The notes below the pieces were generated by a model that worked only from the letters and a program-made list of their open reading frames with translations, was not told where the DNA came from and did not search any database. From Streptomyces sp. WMMC940 (lineage in GTDB: Bacteria; Actinomycetota; Actinomycetes; Streptomycetales; Streptomycetaceae), in contig NZ_JAPZBC010000001.1 in NCBI RefSeq assembly GCF_027460265.1, forward strand, positions 3,743,001 through 3,807,000: a DNA stretch of 64,000 bases, written 5' to 3'. The translations under genes were made by a program, and so were the position numbers. Positions 25,683-34,991 of the stretch are shown here, piece after piece; position 1 is the first letter of the stretch; each line of letters starts with the position of its first letter.

Positions 25683-26450
25683 CTACTGCACGGGCTTCGC
25701 GTAGTGGAGATCCACTGTGCCCGAGTAGCCGGGGAGAGTCACCGCCTCGCGCTCGTCGACTTTCCAGCCCAGCCCGTACGCCTTCACGTAGAGCTGGTAG
25801 TTCTGGATCGCCGGGGAGGCGGTCAGCGCCCGCTTGAGCCGGTCCGGGTCGCCCACGGCGGTGACCTTGTACGGCGGCGAGTAGACCCTGCCCTGCAGGA
25901 TCAGCGTGTTGCCCACACAGCGCACGGCGCTGGTGGAGATCAGCCGCTGGTCCATGACCTGGATGCCGCGGGCGCCGCCCTGCCAGAGGGCGTTGACCAC
26001 GGCCTGCAGGTCCTGCTGGTGGATGACGAGGTCGTTGGCCTGCGGTTCCGGGTAACCGGGTGCCGCCTGGGCGTTCGGGGGAGCATCATTGAGGGTGACG
26101 GAGACCGCCCGGCCGCTGAGTTCCTCGGTCCCCGCGGCTGTCTCCAGCGCCCGGAGCTTCTCGTCCTCGGCCGCGGTGGAGCCGTCGTCACGCCGGGCGA
26201 GGGCGTCGACGTCCTCGCGGACCGTCGACGTGGACTCGTCGAGTTCGGCGTTCTCGTGGCTGCGCTGCTGGATCAGGTCGGAGAGCTTCAGCAGTGAGTC
26301 GTCGGTCCGGAGGTTGGTGCCCTTGGCCGTGTTGAAGCTGGTGACGAAGATCAGTCCGGCGAGCGCGAAAACGGCAGCGGTCAGCAGCCGGACCGGCCGC
26401 CACGAGGAGCGACGGACCGGCCCACCGGGGGAGTCGGCAGAATTGCTCAA
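25683..26450 (-). CDS. DUF881-family membrane protein
   Basis: This 255-residue protein heads the leftward sortase operon. It has an N-terminal membrane segment ([18 protein letters not shown]) and a coiled-coil stretch ([21 protein letters not shown]). The DUF881 domain follows, with [42 protein letters not shown] and [16 protein letters not shown]. Members are found beside division and wall genes in Gram-positive bacteria and their biochemical role is unsettled. It is divergent from crgA across a 141-base gap that must hold both promoters. Confidence 0.9.
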   Translation of the reverse strand: MSNSADSPGGPVRRSSWRPVRLLTAAVFALAGLIFVTSFNTAKGTNLRTDDSLLKLSDLIQQRSHENAELDESTSTVREDVDALARRDDGSTAAEDEKLRALETAAGTEELSGRAVSVTLNDAPPNAQAAPGYPEPQANDLVIHQQDLQAVVNALWQGGARGIQVMDQRLISTSAVRCVGNTLILQGRVYSPPYKVTAVGDPDRLKRALTASPAIQNYQLYVKAYGLGWKVDEREAVTLPGYSGTVDLHYAKPVQ

Positions 26451-26591
26451 CGTACCCTTACCCTTCAGGCGCTGCGGAAGGACTACGCTAACGGACGCCC
26501 GGGGGAGGACCAGGTCCCCCTCATCCCCCCGCCGGCGCCAGCCACAGTTTCCCCTGCGCGGTCACGCAGCGCATCGACAGGAGAGTCCCTC

Positions 26592-26849
26592 GTGCCGAAG
26601 TCACGTATCCGCAAGAAGGCCGACTTCACGCCTCCGCCGTCCTCCAAGCAGGCGACCAGCATCAAGCTGACCAACCGCAGCTGGGTGGCCCCCGTGATGC
26701 TGGCGCTGTTCCTGATCGGGCTGGCGTGGATCGTCGTCTTCTACGTCACCGACGGCTCGTTGCCCGTGAAGACCCTCGGCAACTGGAACATCGTGGTCGG
26801 CTTCGGCTTCATCGCGGGCGGCTTCGCGGTCTCCACCCAGTGGAAGTAG
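26592..26849 (+). CDS. crgA: CrgA: septation regulator
   Basis: The 85-residue membrane protein coordinates FtsZ-ring assembly and recruits wall enzymes at septa in actinomycetes. Two hydrophobic helices ([18 protein letters not shown] and [16 protein letters not shown]) follow a Lys-rich cytoplasmic head beginning [11 protein letters not shown]. The GTG start has AGGAGAG upstream. The length matches the family exactly. The gene is monocistronic and is followed by the DnaA-box cluster and a hairpin. Confidence 0.95.
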   Translation: MPKSRIRKKADFTPPPSSKQATSIKLTNRSWVAPVMLALFLIGLAWIVVFYVTDGSLPVKTLGNWNIVVGFGFIAGGFAVSTQWK

Positions 26850-26903
26850 CGGCGACCGACGGGGCAGCGGGCGGACCGGCCGCTGTCACGCTCTGCCCCT
26901 AAA

Positions 26904-27114
26904 TTATCCACAGCGTCGTCCACAGATGAGGAAAAGGTCTGACGATCTGTGGATAACTCTCCGGTTGTTGACGCCGATGTGACCACTGGGGCCGATCCAG
27001 CGACGATCCCCCACCCTGTGCGCCCCTTGTCCCTCCTGGGAAAACCCAGGTCAGGGACAGGGGGCACAGTTGTTCCCCACAAGGCGCACAAGATCCGCCA
27101 CACGCTGTGGACAA
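26904..27114. promoter_or_regulatory. DnaA-box cluster outside oriC
   Basis: Three exact or near-exact boxes are present: TTATCCACA at 26904, TGTGGATAA at 26948 and TGTGGACAA at 27106. Weaker ones are TCGTCCACA at 26916 and TTCCCCACA at 27073. The cluster lies between crgA and the rhomboid gene, about 19 kb from oriC. High-affinity DnaA-box clusters near oriC that titrate DnaA are established in Streptomyces coelicolor; identity with one of those clusters is my inference. Confidence 0.75.
27022..27064. terminator. Bidirectional hairpin between crgA and the rhomboid gene
   Basis: CCTGGG/CCCAGG close an AAAA loop, and TGTCCCT/AGGGACA plus a CCC/GGG base extend the stem past a two-base bulge. 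It is placed to end both convergent genes and sits inside the DnaA-box cluster. Confidence 0.65.
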
Positions 27115-27133
27115 CTTTGGGGAAAGCTCACGC

Positions 27134-28033
27134 TCAGGTGAGCAGCGACTGGGTCCTGAGCACGATGGACAGGACCGAGGCGACCAGGACGAGGGCGCAG
27201 ACACCGACCTGCACCAGGCCCCTCCGCTCACGAGGGGCGTGCACCATACCGAACGCGATCACCGTGCCGCCGACCAGGCCGCCGACGTGGGCCTCCCAGG
27301 AGATGCCGGGCATGGTGAAGGTGATGAGCAGGTTCAGCGCCAGGAGCGCGATCACCGGACGCAGGTCGTAGTCGAGCCGGCGCAGCAGAACGGCCGTGGC
27401 CCCGAGCAGACCCCAGATCGCCCCGGAGGCGCCGAGCGCACCCCGGTTCGGCTCCTCCAGCAGATAGACCAGCGCGCTTCCCGCCACTCCGGAGAGCAGG
27501 TACAGCGCGAGATAGCGCACCCGGCCGAGCGCCGCCTCCAGTGGTCCGCCCAGCCACCAGAGCCCCAGCATGTTGAAGGCGATGTGCCAGATCTCCTGGT
27601 GCAGGAACATCGAGGTCACCAGGCGGTACCACTCGCCGTCGGCGACTCCCACGACCTCCTGGATCCGCGGGTTGAACGCCAGCCCGATCAGATCGAGCCG
27701 GTCCGCGATGGTTCGGTCGGCGAGCACCGCCAGGAACACCGCGGCGTTGACGCCCAGAAGGATCTTGGTGACGAGCCGGGGGTCGCCCGAGGTGAGCTCG
27801 GCCCCCGCGATCGTGCGGGGACGGCTCGCGGACGGGGCGTACCCGGTGCCCGAACCCGTACGCACGCACTCCGGGCACTGGAAGCCGACCGATGCGCTGA
27901 CCATGCAGTCGGGGCAGATCGGCCGCTCGCATCGGGTGCAGCTGATACCGGTCTCCCGGCCCGGGTGCCGGTAGCAGCTGGGCAGTCCGTGCGCGGCCCG
28001 GGGCCGGTCCGGGCTTCCTGGCGCCTGATCCAT
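27134..28033 (-). CDS. Rhomboid-family intramembrane serine protease with N-terminal zinc-binding motif
   Basis: The 299-residue protein starts at MDQAPG (an ATG with GAGGGGACC upstream). The N-terminal 60 residues carry a Cys/His metal-binding cluster (CYRHPGRETGISCTRCERP, ICPDCM, FQCPEC). The rhomboid core has about six helices with the catalytic Ser in GASGAIWGLLG and the His in WEAHVGGLVGG, plus HIAFNMLGLWWLGGPLE. Rhomboids cut membrane proteins within the bilayer; the substrate is unknown. The B-box-like head plus rhomboid arrangement is common in actinomycetes. Confidence 0.92.
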   Translation of the reverse strand: MDQAPGSPDRPRAAHGLPSCYRHPGRETGISCTRCERPICPDCMVSASVGFQCPECVRTGSGTGYAPSASRPRTIAGAELTSGDPRLVTKILLGVNAAVFLAVLADRTIADRLDLIGLAFNPRIQEVVGVADGEWYRLVTSMFLHQEIWHIAFNMLGLWWLGGPLEAALGRVRYLALYLLSGVAGSALVYLLEEPNRGALGASGAIWGLLGATAVLLRRLDYDLRPVIALLALNLLITFTMPGISWEAHVGGLVGGTVIAFGMVHAPRERRGLVQVGVCALVLVASVLSIVLRTQSLLT

Positions 28034-28074
28034 GAGGTCCCCTCGTCTTCCGCGCGGGCTCCCGCGCAATGCTT

Positions 28075-28105
28075 CGCCCCGCTCGTCTTACGGACGAGCG
28101 GGGCG
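28075..28105. terminator. Hairpin between the cyclophilin and rhomboid genes
   Basis: Perfect 13-base arms (CGCCCCGCTCGTC and its complement) enclose a five-base loop. It is downstream of the minus-strand cyclophilin gene and 42 bases before the rhomboid start. Confidence 0.65.
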
Positions 28106-28164
28106 CAAAGGTTCCCGTACGGAACCCGGCCTCCGCAGACGATTCCCGCCGCGGCCTCCTGGGG

Positions 28165-28698
28165 TCAGCCCTGGCGGGTCTCGATCACGACGGATTCGAT
28201 CACCACGTCGTTCATCGGGCGGTCGGTGCGCGGGTTGGTCGGAGCACCCGCGATGGCGTCCACGACCTTCCGGCTGGCCTCGTCCGTGACCTCGCCGAAG
28301 ATCGTGTGCTTGCGGGTCAGCCAGGCGGTCGGGGCCACGGTGATGAAGAACTGCGAGCCGTTGGTGCCCGGGCCGGCATTGGCCATGGCCAGCAGGTAGG
28401 GCCGGTCGAAGGCCAGGTCGGGGTGGAACTCGTCGGCGAACTCGTAGCCCGGGCCGCCGGTGCCGTTGCCCAGCGGGTCGCCGCCCTGGATCATGAAGCC
28501 ACTGATCACCCGGTGGAAGACCGTGCCGTCGTACAGCCTGTCCGTCGACTTCTTCCCGGTCGCCGGATTGGTCCACTCCCGCTCACCCGTGGCGAGCTCG
28601 ACGAAGTTCTTCACCGTCTTCGGCGCGTGGTTCGGCAGAAGCCGGATGTCGATGTCGCCGTGGTTGGTCTTCAGGGTGGCGTGGAGCTGCTCGGCCAC
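28165..28698 (-). CDS. Cyclophilin-type peptidyl-prolyl isomerase
   Basis: The 177-residue cytoplasmic cyclophilin catalyses cis-trans isomerisation at proline. Core motifs are [15 protein letters not shown] (catalytic Arg), [28 protein letters not shown] and HTIFGEV. I start at the GTG with GGAAGG seven bases upstream, giving the family N-terminus [15 protein letters not shown]. The longer upstream reading is not protein-like. It is single-domain with no signal peptide. Confidence 0.95.
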   Translation of the reverse strand: MAEQLHATLKTNHGDIDIRLLPNHAPKTVKNFVELATGEREWTNPATGKKSTDRLYDGTVFHRVISGFMIQGGDPLGNGTGGPGYEFADEFHPDLAFDRPYLLAMANAGPGTNGSQFFITVAPTAWLTRKHTIFGEVTDEASRKVVDAIAGAPTNPRTDRPMNDVVIESVVIETRQG

Positions 28699-28905
28699 GA
28701 TCTGCCTTCCGTAAGTCTTCTCTGACGTCCTCAGATCCTCCCACGGAGGAGCCGTGGACGCGGAAAATGACCCGGATGCCCGTCCCGCATGCCGTGCCGT
28801 CCCCCAGCGGGCATGATTTCGAAAAGGGTGGAAAGGCGGATGGTGCCTTTGCTGGGTCGACAAACGCCCCAGACGCCCGCGAACGCCACCGAGGAGGAGG
28901 ATCCC

Positions 28906-29598
28906 GTGACCCGCATGGACAGCGTGCGCGCCGCGACGGACACGGCCAAGGAGAGCGTGCTGCACGCCGCGGAAGCGGTGGCGCCATACGCCGGCACGGC
29001 CAAGGACCAGGCCGCGGTCTACGCCCACCAGGCTCGTGTCGCCCTCGAGCCCAAGGTGAAGAAGGCCGCTCGCCAGGCGCGTCATCAGGCCCGCGTCCAG
29101 TACAAGTCCCATGTCGCACCGCACGTTCCGCCGCAGGTGGACGACGCGGCTCACCGGGCCGCCGTCATGACCCGGAATGCCGCACGCCAAGCGGCGGACT
29201 ACACGACTCCGCGCCTCGAGCACGCCGTCGCGGTGGCCCAGCCCGTGGGGCAGGAGGCCGTCACCCGGTCCGCCGCCGCACTGGCCGCGCTGCGCGGTTC
29301 GGTCACGGCCGAGGACATCAAGAAGCTCGCGAGGAAGAACGAGCGGCGTGCGAAGTGCGGTCGCGCCGCGAAGGGCGCGCTGGTGGTCGGCGCCGTCGCC
29401 GCGGGGCTGTTCGCCGTGTGGAAGTGGTGGGACAAGCAGGCGAATCCGGACTGGCTGGTGGAGCCTCCCGCCGCGACCGAGGTCCCGGACCGTTCGCCGT
29501 CGTCGGTCGACGGGAGCGATCAGTCGGTGCTGGACCCGGAGGTTCAGGCCAAGCAGGCGGAGAACGAGGCGGAGTCGGACCGGGAGGACCGTCGCTGA
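28906..29598 (+). CDS. DUF5324-family protein
   Basis: The 230-residue protein starts at the GTG after a GAGGAGGAGG ribosome site. It is Ala/Lys-rich with repeated amphipathic helices ([31 protein letters not shown]) that would form a long helical bundle. One membrane helix lies near residues 165-180 ([19 protein letters not shown]), followed by an acidic tail. The family is restricted to Streptomyces and relatives and its function is unknown. It is divergent from the cyclophilin gene. Confidence 0.85.
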   Translation: MTRMDSVRAATDTAKESVLHAAEAVAPYAGTAKDQAAVYAHQARVALEPKVKKAARQARHQARVQYKSHVAPHVPPQVDDAAHRAAVMTRNAARQAADYTTPRLEHAVAVAQPVGQEAVTRSAAALAALRGSVTAEDIKKLARKNERRAKCGRAAKGALVVGAVAAGLFAVWKWWDKQANPDWLVEPPAATEVPDRSPSSVDGSDQSVLDPEVQAKQAENEAESDREDRR

Positions 29599-30003
29599 CC
29601 TTCCGGGACATCCGTCACCGGCGTACTCCTGGCAGGACTGTCACCGGCTGGTCCTGCGGACCGCTGGTGGTGGTCCCGCCGGAACTCTGCCGCACGGCTT
29701 CGGCGGACCGTCGTGGCGTCGGCCCTGAGGACCGTCGCCCGTCCTGGCCGGGCGATTCCCGCCGGGGATCGCGGGAGGATCCGCACCGGCCGGCCTCGGA
29801 GGGCCGTGGCCCACACCCATCGACCTCGCCGGCCCCGACAGTGCCCGCCTGACCCGTCCCGGCAGTGCCGGCCTGCCTCCACCGATCGGCCCGGGCGGCA
29901 GTGGTTCCGGCCGCCTCCCACCGTCCTGGCCGCACACGACTATCGCTGACGACGTGTGGTACCGGACGATCGGCTTCGGGCAGGCAGAGGGCTTCCCGGC
30001 GCC
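29599..30003. other. 405-base gap between the DUF5324 and DUF6344 genes
   Basis: Low-complexity, GC-rich sequence lies between two convergent genes. The six-frame readings are Arg/Pro/Gly-rich with no start context, and I see no gene or clear hairpin. Confidence 0.4.
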
Positions 30004-30510
30004 TCATGCCGCCGCCGGAACGCGCGCCTCGTCCTCGAAGTGCGAGGACTCCCGCCGCGCTTCGGCCGCGTCGTTCAGGGTGGGCACCTTCCGGACGGCG
30101 GGCGAGGCGCCGTGGGCCTCGGCGCGGATCCGCTGCTTGATGGTCGGCGGCAGAGCGCGGTCGCGAGGGGTCCTCTGGCGCACCACCTCGTACCAGAAGC
30201 CGTGTACGGCCGTGGTCCCGTACGCCCCCGCGGCCGCGGGAAGGGTGCGCGCCCCGGCGGGACGCTCGTGCGCACCCGCTCTCTTCCCCGCGCTCCGCGC
30301 GCCGACGGGATGCTCGTGGGCACCCGCTCTGCTGCCCGCGCTCCGCGCGCCGGGGACGGTGGGCTTCTGCTCCGCCGGGCCCTCAGGCTGACGGGGGCCG
30401 GCCGACTGCTCGGCGGCCCTGGCGGAGGGGGCGAAGCCGAGGGAGGTGAGCAGGGTGACGATCAGGGAGACGAAGGCGGTCCACAAAGAGGTGACCTTGA
30501 CGGCGGCCAT
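30004..30510 (-). CDS. DUF6344-like exported protein with an internal repeat
   Basis: The 168-residue protein has an N-terminal signal-like segment (LWTAFVSLIVTLLTSLGFAPSARA). A low-complexity region contains a tandem repeat of about 17-18 residues (GARSAGSRAGAHEHPV, then GARSAGKRAGAHERPA). The conserved C-terminal part has HGFWYEVVRQRTPRDRALPP and TIKQRIRAEAHG. It resembles a Streptomyces-only family whose function is unknown. Its DNA repeats are nearly identical, suggesting recent duplication or replication slippage. Confidence 0.75.
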   Translation of the reverse strand: MAAVKVTSLWTAFVSLIVTLLTSLGFAPSARAAEQSAGPRQPEGPAEQKPTVPGARSAGSRAGAHEHPVGARSAGKRAGAHERPAGARTLPAAAGAYGTTAVHGFWYEVVRQRTPRDRALPPTIKQRIRAEAHGASPAVRKVPTLNDAAEARRESSHFEDEARVPAAA

Positions 30511-30978
30511 GGCTCCTCGCTTTCGGATTGGGCGTTTTACATACGTTCCTCATGATGTGGACGCACCTCGAAAATCGTGGGACCTCGGCGCCGGGTCGGC
30601 GGATCTTCCGATGAACACCACCCGCGCGGCCTACCGGCCCTGAGCCGCCGTCAGGACGGAACAGAGCAGCCCACCCCCTCCCGGCCTGCGGAAACAGCCC
30701 GTGCCGGCGCCTGGGCGATGCCTAACGCGGCGCCACGCATCCCGCAACCCGGAACGGATACCGCCCGCTGCTCCGGACGGGCATCGGAGCGGGGCGCGCG
30801 GGAGGCCGCCGCCCGGCCGGGTGGTGGCCCCGGGCACGGGGCATTCCCCGCGGCGGACAGCGCACGGGGCGTCCCCGTGCCCGGCTGGACGAGCGGGCCG
30901 GGAGGTGCACGCCCGCCGGGGCGACGGGGGACGCTCCGGCCGCTCCCGCTCCGTCCCCGGGGGGCTCTCCTCATGCAA
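30511..30978. other. 468-base gap upstream of the DUF6344 gene
   Basis: The part next to 30510 is comparatively AT-rich (around GTTTTACATACG) and should hold the promoter of the minus-strand DUF6344 gene. The rest is GC-rich with no plausible gene and leads to the tRNA-Ala terminator. Confidence 0.4.
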
Positions 30979-31018
30979 AATGCCCTCTGACCTGCGTTCT
31001 CGCAGGTCAGAGGGCATT
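30979..31018 (-). terminator. Terminator of tRNA-Ala
   Basis: Perfect 18-base arms (AATGCCCTCTGACCTGCG at 30979-30996 and its complement at 31001-31018) enclose a TTCT loop. On the minus strand it begins eight bases after the tRNA and exits into TTTTGC. Confidence 0.85.
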
Positions 31019-31025
31019 CACCGGG

Positions 31026-31098
31026 TGGAGCCTAGGGGAGTCGAACCCCTGACATCTGCCATGCAAAGACAGCGCTCTACCAACTGAGCTAAGGCCCC
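31026..31098 (-). tRNA. tRNA-Ala (anticodon TGC)
   Basis: A 73-base cloverleaf has acceptor arms GGGGCCT/AGGCTCC with the family's G3-U70 pair. The anticodon loop TTTGCAT gives TGC. T-arm is GGGGTTCGACTCCCC. CCA is not encoded (CCC follows). An 18-base terminator hairpin follows. Confidence 0.96.
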
Positions 31099-31239
31099 GG
31101 AACGGAGACCAGAGTACCGGGTAACCCCCGGGATCTTCCAAAAGGATTAGGGCTCCCGGTATTCGACCACTCTCCGTAGGATGCTCGTCGGGTTCGCACC
31201 AGCGAAGCCACGCCAGGGGAAGCGATGGGGAGACGCAAC

Positions 31240-31788
31240 ATGGATGCAGCACAGCAGGAAGCGACCGCGAGAGCGAGAGAGCTCCAGCGCAGCTGGTACG
31301 GGGAGCCGCTGGGGGCGCTCTTCCGCCGGCTCATCGACGATCTGGGCCTCAACCAGGCCCGTCTTGCCGCGGTGCTCGGGCTGTCGGCTCCGATGCTCTC
31401 CCAGCTGATGAGCGGCCAGCGCGCCAAGATCGGCAACCCGGCGGTCGTCCAGCGCGTCCAGGCCCTGCAGGAGCTGGCCGGGCAGGTCGCCGACGGCAGC
31501 GTCAGCGCGGCCGAGGCCACGGATCGCATGGACGAGATCAAGAAGTCCCAGGGTGGCTCCGTGCTCACCGGCACGGGGCAGTCCACGACGAGTTCGGGAG
31601 CTCCGACCGTGCGCCGGGTCGTGCGGGAGATCCAGTCGCTGCTCCGTTCGGTGGCGGCGGCGGGCGACATCATCGACGCGGCCGACTCGCTCGCCCTCAC
31701 CCATCCGGAACTGGCAGAGTTCCTCCGGGTGTACGGCGCCGGGCGCACCGCGGAGGCGGTCGCCCACTACGAGTCGCACCAGAGCTGA
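31240..31788 (+). CDS. Helix-turn-helix DNA-binding protein
   Basis: The 182-residue cytoplasmic protein has an XRE/Cro-like helix-turn-helix near residues 27-60 (LGLNQARLAAVLGLSAPMLS then QLMSGQRAKIGNP). A helical C-terminal half follows (VVREIQSLLRSVAAAGDIID, HPELAEFLRVYGAG). Either ATG 31225 or 31240 could start it; 31240 has GGGGAG nine bases upstream and fits the conserved MDAAQQE start. It precedes a Ser/Thr kinase gene by 85 bases, suggesting a phospho-regulated transcription factor pair. Its targets are unknown. Confidence 0.85.
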   Translation: MDAAQQEATARARELQRSWYGEPLGALFRRLIDDLGLNQARLAAVLGLSAPMLSQLMSGQRAKIGNPAVVQRVQALQELAGQVADGSVSAAEATDRMDEIKKSQGGSVLTGTGQSTTSSGAPTVRRVVREIQSLLRSVAAAGDIIDAADSLALTHPELAEFLRVYGAGRTAEAVAHYESHQS

Positions 31789-31873
31789 TCGAGGCGGGAC
31801 GCGGGCGGCGGGGCGGGAAGCACACCGGACGAAGCAGGACGCCGGAACAGGGAACCGGGAGCGGGCGCAGCGC

Positions 31874-33412
31874 ATGGGTGAGGTCTTCGCTGGTCGGTAC
31901 GAGCTGATCGACCCGATCGGACGCGGTGGGGTCGGCGCCGTGTGGCGCGCCTGGGACCATCGGCGGCGGCGCTACGTGGCCGCCAAGGTCCTGCAGCAGA
32001 GCGACGCCCACTCGCTGCTGCGCTTCGTCCGCGAGCAGGCCCTCCGCATCGATCACCCGCACGTCCTCGCCCCGGCCAGCTGGGCCGCGGACGACGACAA
32101 GGTGCTGTTCACCATGGACCTGGTGAGCGGCGGGTCGCTGGCGCACGTCATCGGCGACTACGGCCCGCTGCCGCCGCGGTTCGTCTGCACCCTGCTCGAC
32201 CAGCTGCTGTCGGGGCTCGCCGCGGTGCACGCCGAGGGGGTCGTGCACCGCGACATCAAGCCCGCGAACATCCTGCTGGAGGCCACCGGCACCGGGCGGC
32301 CGCATCTGCGGCTGTCCGATTTCGGCATCTCGATGCGGAAGGGCGAACCGCGGCTGACCGAGACGAACTACGTGCTGGGGACGCCCGGTTACTTCGCACC
32401 CGAGCAGATGCTGGGCGCGGAGCCGGACTTCCCCGCCGACCTGTTCGCCGTGGGGCTCGTGGCCCTGTATCTGCTCCAGGGCCAGAAGCCCGATTCCCGG
32501 GCCCTGGTCGAGCACTTCGCCGCGCACGGCACCCCGGGCGCCCCGCAAGGGATTCCGGAACCCTTGTGGCAGGTCCTGGCCGGCCTGCTCCAGCCCGATC
32601 CACACGCCCGCTTCCGTACGGCGACCGGCGCGCGGAAGGCCCTCACCTCGGCCGTCGAGCTGCTGCCGGAACCCGCCATCGACGACGAGCCGGTCGAGGT
32701 CTTCGACCAACTGGGTCCGCTGCCCTCGGGCTTCGGCCCCGACGGCCCAGCGGGAAGCGGACCGGGCGGGCCGCGGACCGACGCCGCGCCGACCGGGGAA
32801 CCGACGGGCGGCCACACGAGCCGCAACGGGCGTACGGACAGCACCGGGCAGGCGCAGGAAGCCGCACTGGGCGACGACGCGGACTCCCGGTCGCGCCCAC
32901 CCCGGCCGGATCCGGAGCCGCAGCCCCGGCCCACGCCCCAGCAGACCGGACAGGCGCTCCAGGACGGGCTCGGCTCCCACGGCTCGCAGGGGGCTCCCCT
33001 GCCGACGCCGTCGGAGACCGGCTCCTTCCATCTGCCCCCGCCGCCCAATCGGCCGGCGCCGTCCCCCGCCGGGGATCCGCCGTCCGCCTCCGCGCCGCCC
33101 GGAACCCCCGCACCGGTACCCACCCATGCCGGCTTCCCGCAGTGGCATCAACCGCCGGCACAGGACTTCGCCCAGGCGCCGACCGCTGCGGTTCCGCACG
33201 AACAGCCCCTCACCCGCCGGTACACCGGCCACGGGCCCCAGGTGCCGGGTCAGGCGCATCCGGTGCCGTACGCGCCGCCCCGTGCCCCCTCGTCCGTGCC
33301 TCTGCCCACGGCACGGAAACGACCGGGACCGCCCCCGAAGGTGGCGGTCCCCGTGCTGCTCGTCGCGCTGATCTGTTTCGCGGTGGGGATCTGGGCCCTC
33401 GCCCAGGCCTGA
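31874..33412 (+). CDS. Membrane Ser/Thr protein kinase without PASTA domains
   Basis: The 512-residue kinase has GRGGVGAVWRAWD, the catalytic Lys in VAAKVLQQ near residue 38, HRDIKPANIL near 127, LSDFGISM and GTPGYFAPEQM. All key residues are present, so it should be active. From about residue 280 a long Pro/Gly/Gln-rich linker leads to one C-terminal membrane helix (VAVPVLLVALICFAVGIWAL) with almost nothing outside. It therefore senses cytoplasmic or membrane signals rather than wall fragments. It is likely co-transcribed with the HTH gene just upstream. Confidence 0.92.
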   Translation: MGEVFAGRYELIDPIGRGGVGAVWRAWDHRRRRYVAAKVLQQSDAHSLLRFVREQALRIDHPHVLAPASWAADDDKVLFTMDLVSGGSLAHVIGDYGPLPPRFVCTLLDQLLSGLAAVHAEGVVHRDIKPANILLEATGTGRPHLRLSDFGISMRKGEPRLTETNYVLGTPGYFAPEQMLGAEPDFPADLFAVGLVALYLLQGQKPDSRALVEHFAAHGTPGAPQGIPEPLWQVLAGLLQPDPHARFRTATGARKALTSAVELLPEPAIDDEPVEVFDQLGPLPSGFGPDGPAGSGPGGPRTDAAPTGEPTGGHTSRNGRTDSTGQAQEAALGDDADSRSRPPRPDPEPQPRPTPQQTGQALQDGLGSHGSQGAPLPTPSETGSFHLPPPPNRPAPSPAGDPPSASAPPGTPAPVPTHAGFPQWHQPPAQDFAQAPTAAVPHEQPLTRRYTGHGPQVPGQAHPVPYAPPRAPSSVPLPTARKRPGPPPKVAVPVLLVALICFAVGIWALAQA

Positions 33413-33479
33413 GAATTCCCGCGGGCACGTGGAGTGCGGTCGCCGCGCGGCAGGCGGGTTCACCGAGCGGAGGGCGGGC

Positions 33480-34991
33480 TCACCAGGCGGGAGGCGGGCC
33501 GTAGTCCGTCCGTGCCGTACCGTCGGCCTGCCCCGTACCCCCCGGACGACCGGATCCGGCGGCGGGCCCGTACCCGTGACCGTGTCCGTACGGAGAATCG
33601 GTGCCCGGAGTCTGCGTCCCGCCGGGGCCGACCGGGGGACCGGGCGTGCGGAGCGGGGTGCCCGCCGGGACCCGTGGTGTGCCGGGCCCCTGTCCGGCAC
33701 CGGCGGACGGCCCGCCCTGCGGCGGTGCGGCGGCGCGCCGCCGCGCCAGCAGCGTCCAGGCGCCCAGGCCCAGGACCAGCACCGTCCCCGTGCCCACTCC
33801 GGCCACGCCGACCAGCCGCATCGCGTCGCTCTTCTCGGCCTTCTCGCCCTCGGAGACGCCGAGGTCGCCGACCGGCTCCGCGTACGGCGGCGCGGCCTTG
33901 GCCTCGCCCTCGACATTGACCCGGAGCGTCACGCCGAACTGCTTCTTGCCGAACTTCTGCTCCAGTTGGGGATTCAGGCTGACGGCAAGGTAGTAGTCGC
34001 CCTTGAGCCGCATGCCTTCCACGTGGTCGCCGTTGCCGAACCGGTTCTCGTAGGCGACCTCCGGCAGCGGGTCCAGTACGGCCTGCTTCTGCCGGCCGTC
34101 GTACGACCTCGTACCGGCGTCCTCGACCAGACCGCGCACGGGGTTGTACAGCCGCATGGTCAGGGCCTCGCTGACGAAGACGGAGCCCTTGGTGTTGGTG
34201 CTCCCCAGGGAGGCGGTACCGAAGATCCGCTGCCCCCAGTCGAGCTTGACCCGGTAGAAGTAGGTGCGCCCCGCATCCAAGCGGCCGCTCCACTCGCCCT
34301 CGGCGATCTCGGCCGCGTCGTTGAACCCCGTTCCGCCGACGGCCTCCCTCGTCCCGCCCCCGGGCAGTCCGGGTGAGGCGGAGGGCCAATCGGTGGGGGC
34401 CTCGGTGGGCCCCTGCTGCTTCAGCCCGGGCTCGGTGACATGGCGGATCTCCAACTCCCAGTCGCCGGGGACGGAGGCGCCGGCGGACGCGGAGTCCGCG
34501 TCTCCGGTCCTCTCCACGACCACGTTGTAGGCGCCGCCCTCCTGGCAGGTCGAACGGCCGTTCCCGATCGTGCGGTGCGCGGTGGCGGCGAGCGGTCTGG
34601 CGAACCTCCCCGGCCCCACCTTGTCGTCGGCGCTGCTGCAGTCGGCACCCTGGCCGTTCTGGAGGGTGACCTCGATGCCGGAGTTGTACGCGAGCCCGGT
34701 CCCAGGGCCGGGGACGGCCACGACCGAGACGTACGCGTTCCGCTCGGCGTCCAGATCGACGCGGAAATTGAGCTTCCCGCCCGGCCCGATCGAGGAGCGG
34801 TAGGTCGTACCGGCCTTCAGCTCCTCGGCGTCGGAGCTGCTCTCCGCGCCCTCGATCCGCTGCGCGCCCGTACCGAAGACATACGGGTCCGGCCGGTCGG
34901 CCGCCCGAGCCGGGACGGTGACCACTGCCGCCGCCGCGCACACCGCCGCCGTCACGACCGGCGCCACCCTGCCCCTGCTGCGCTGCCTCAT
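33480..34991 (-). CDS. Secreted, C-terminally membrane-anchored protein
   Basis: The 503-residue protein starts at MRQRSRGR (ATG with AAGGGGAAG upstream). It has a signal peptide (VAPVVTAAVCAAAAVVTVPARA) and an outer region of beta-rich segments (AGTTYRSSIGPGGKLNFRVDLD, SGRLDAGRTYFYRVKLDWGQ). A membrane helix lies near residues 400-425 (LVGVAGVGTGTVLVLGLGAW), followed by a Gly/Pro-rich cytoplasmic tail. The paired carbohydrate-binding-like beta modules suggest a surface or wall protein. No enzymatic motif is seen. It faces the kinase gene tail to tail, 67 bases apart. Confidence 0.82.
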   Translation of the reverse strand: MRQRSRGRVAPVVTAAVCAAAAVVTVPARAADRPDPYVFGTGAQRIEGAESSSDAEELKAGTTYRSSIGPGGKLNFRVDLDAERNAYVSVVAVPGPGTGLAYNSGIEVTLQNGQGADCSSADDKVGPGRFARPLAATAHRTIGNGRSTCQEGGAYNVVVERTGDADSASAGASVPGDWELEIRHVTEPGLKQQGPTEAPTDWPSASPGLPGGGTREAVGGTGFNDAAEIAEGEWSGRLDAGRTYFYRVKLDWGQRIFGTASLGSTNTKGSVFVSEALTMRLYNPVRGLVEDAGTRSYDGRQKQAVLDPLPEVAYENRFGNGDHVEGMRLKGDYYLAVSLNPQLEQKFGKKQFGVTLRVNVEGEAKAAPPYAEPVGDLGVSEGEKAEKSDAMRLVGVAGVGTGTVLVLGLGAWTLLARRRAAAPPQGGPSAGAGQGPGTPRVPAGTPLRTPGPPVGPGGTQTPGTDSPYGHGHGYGPAAGSGRPGGTGQADGTARTDYGPPPAW

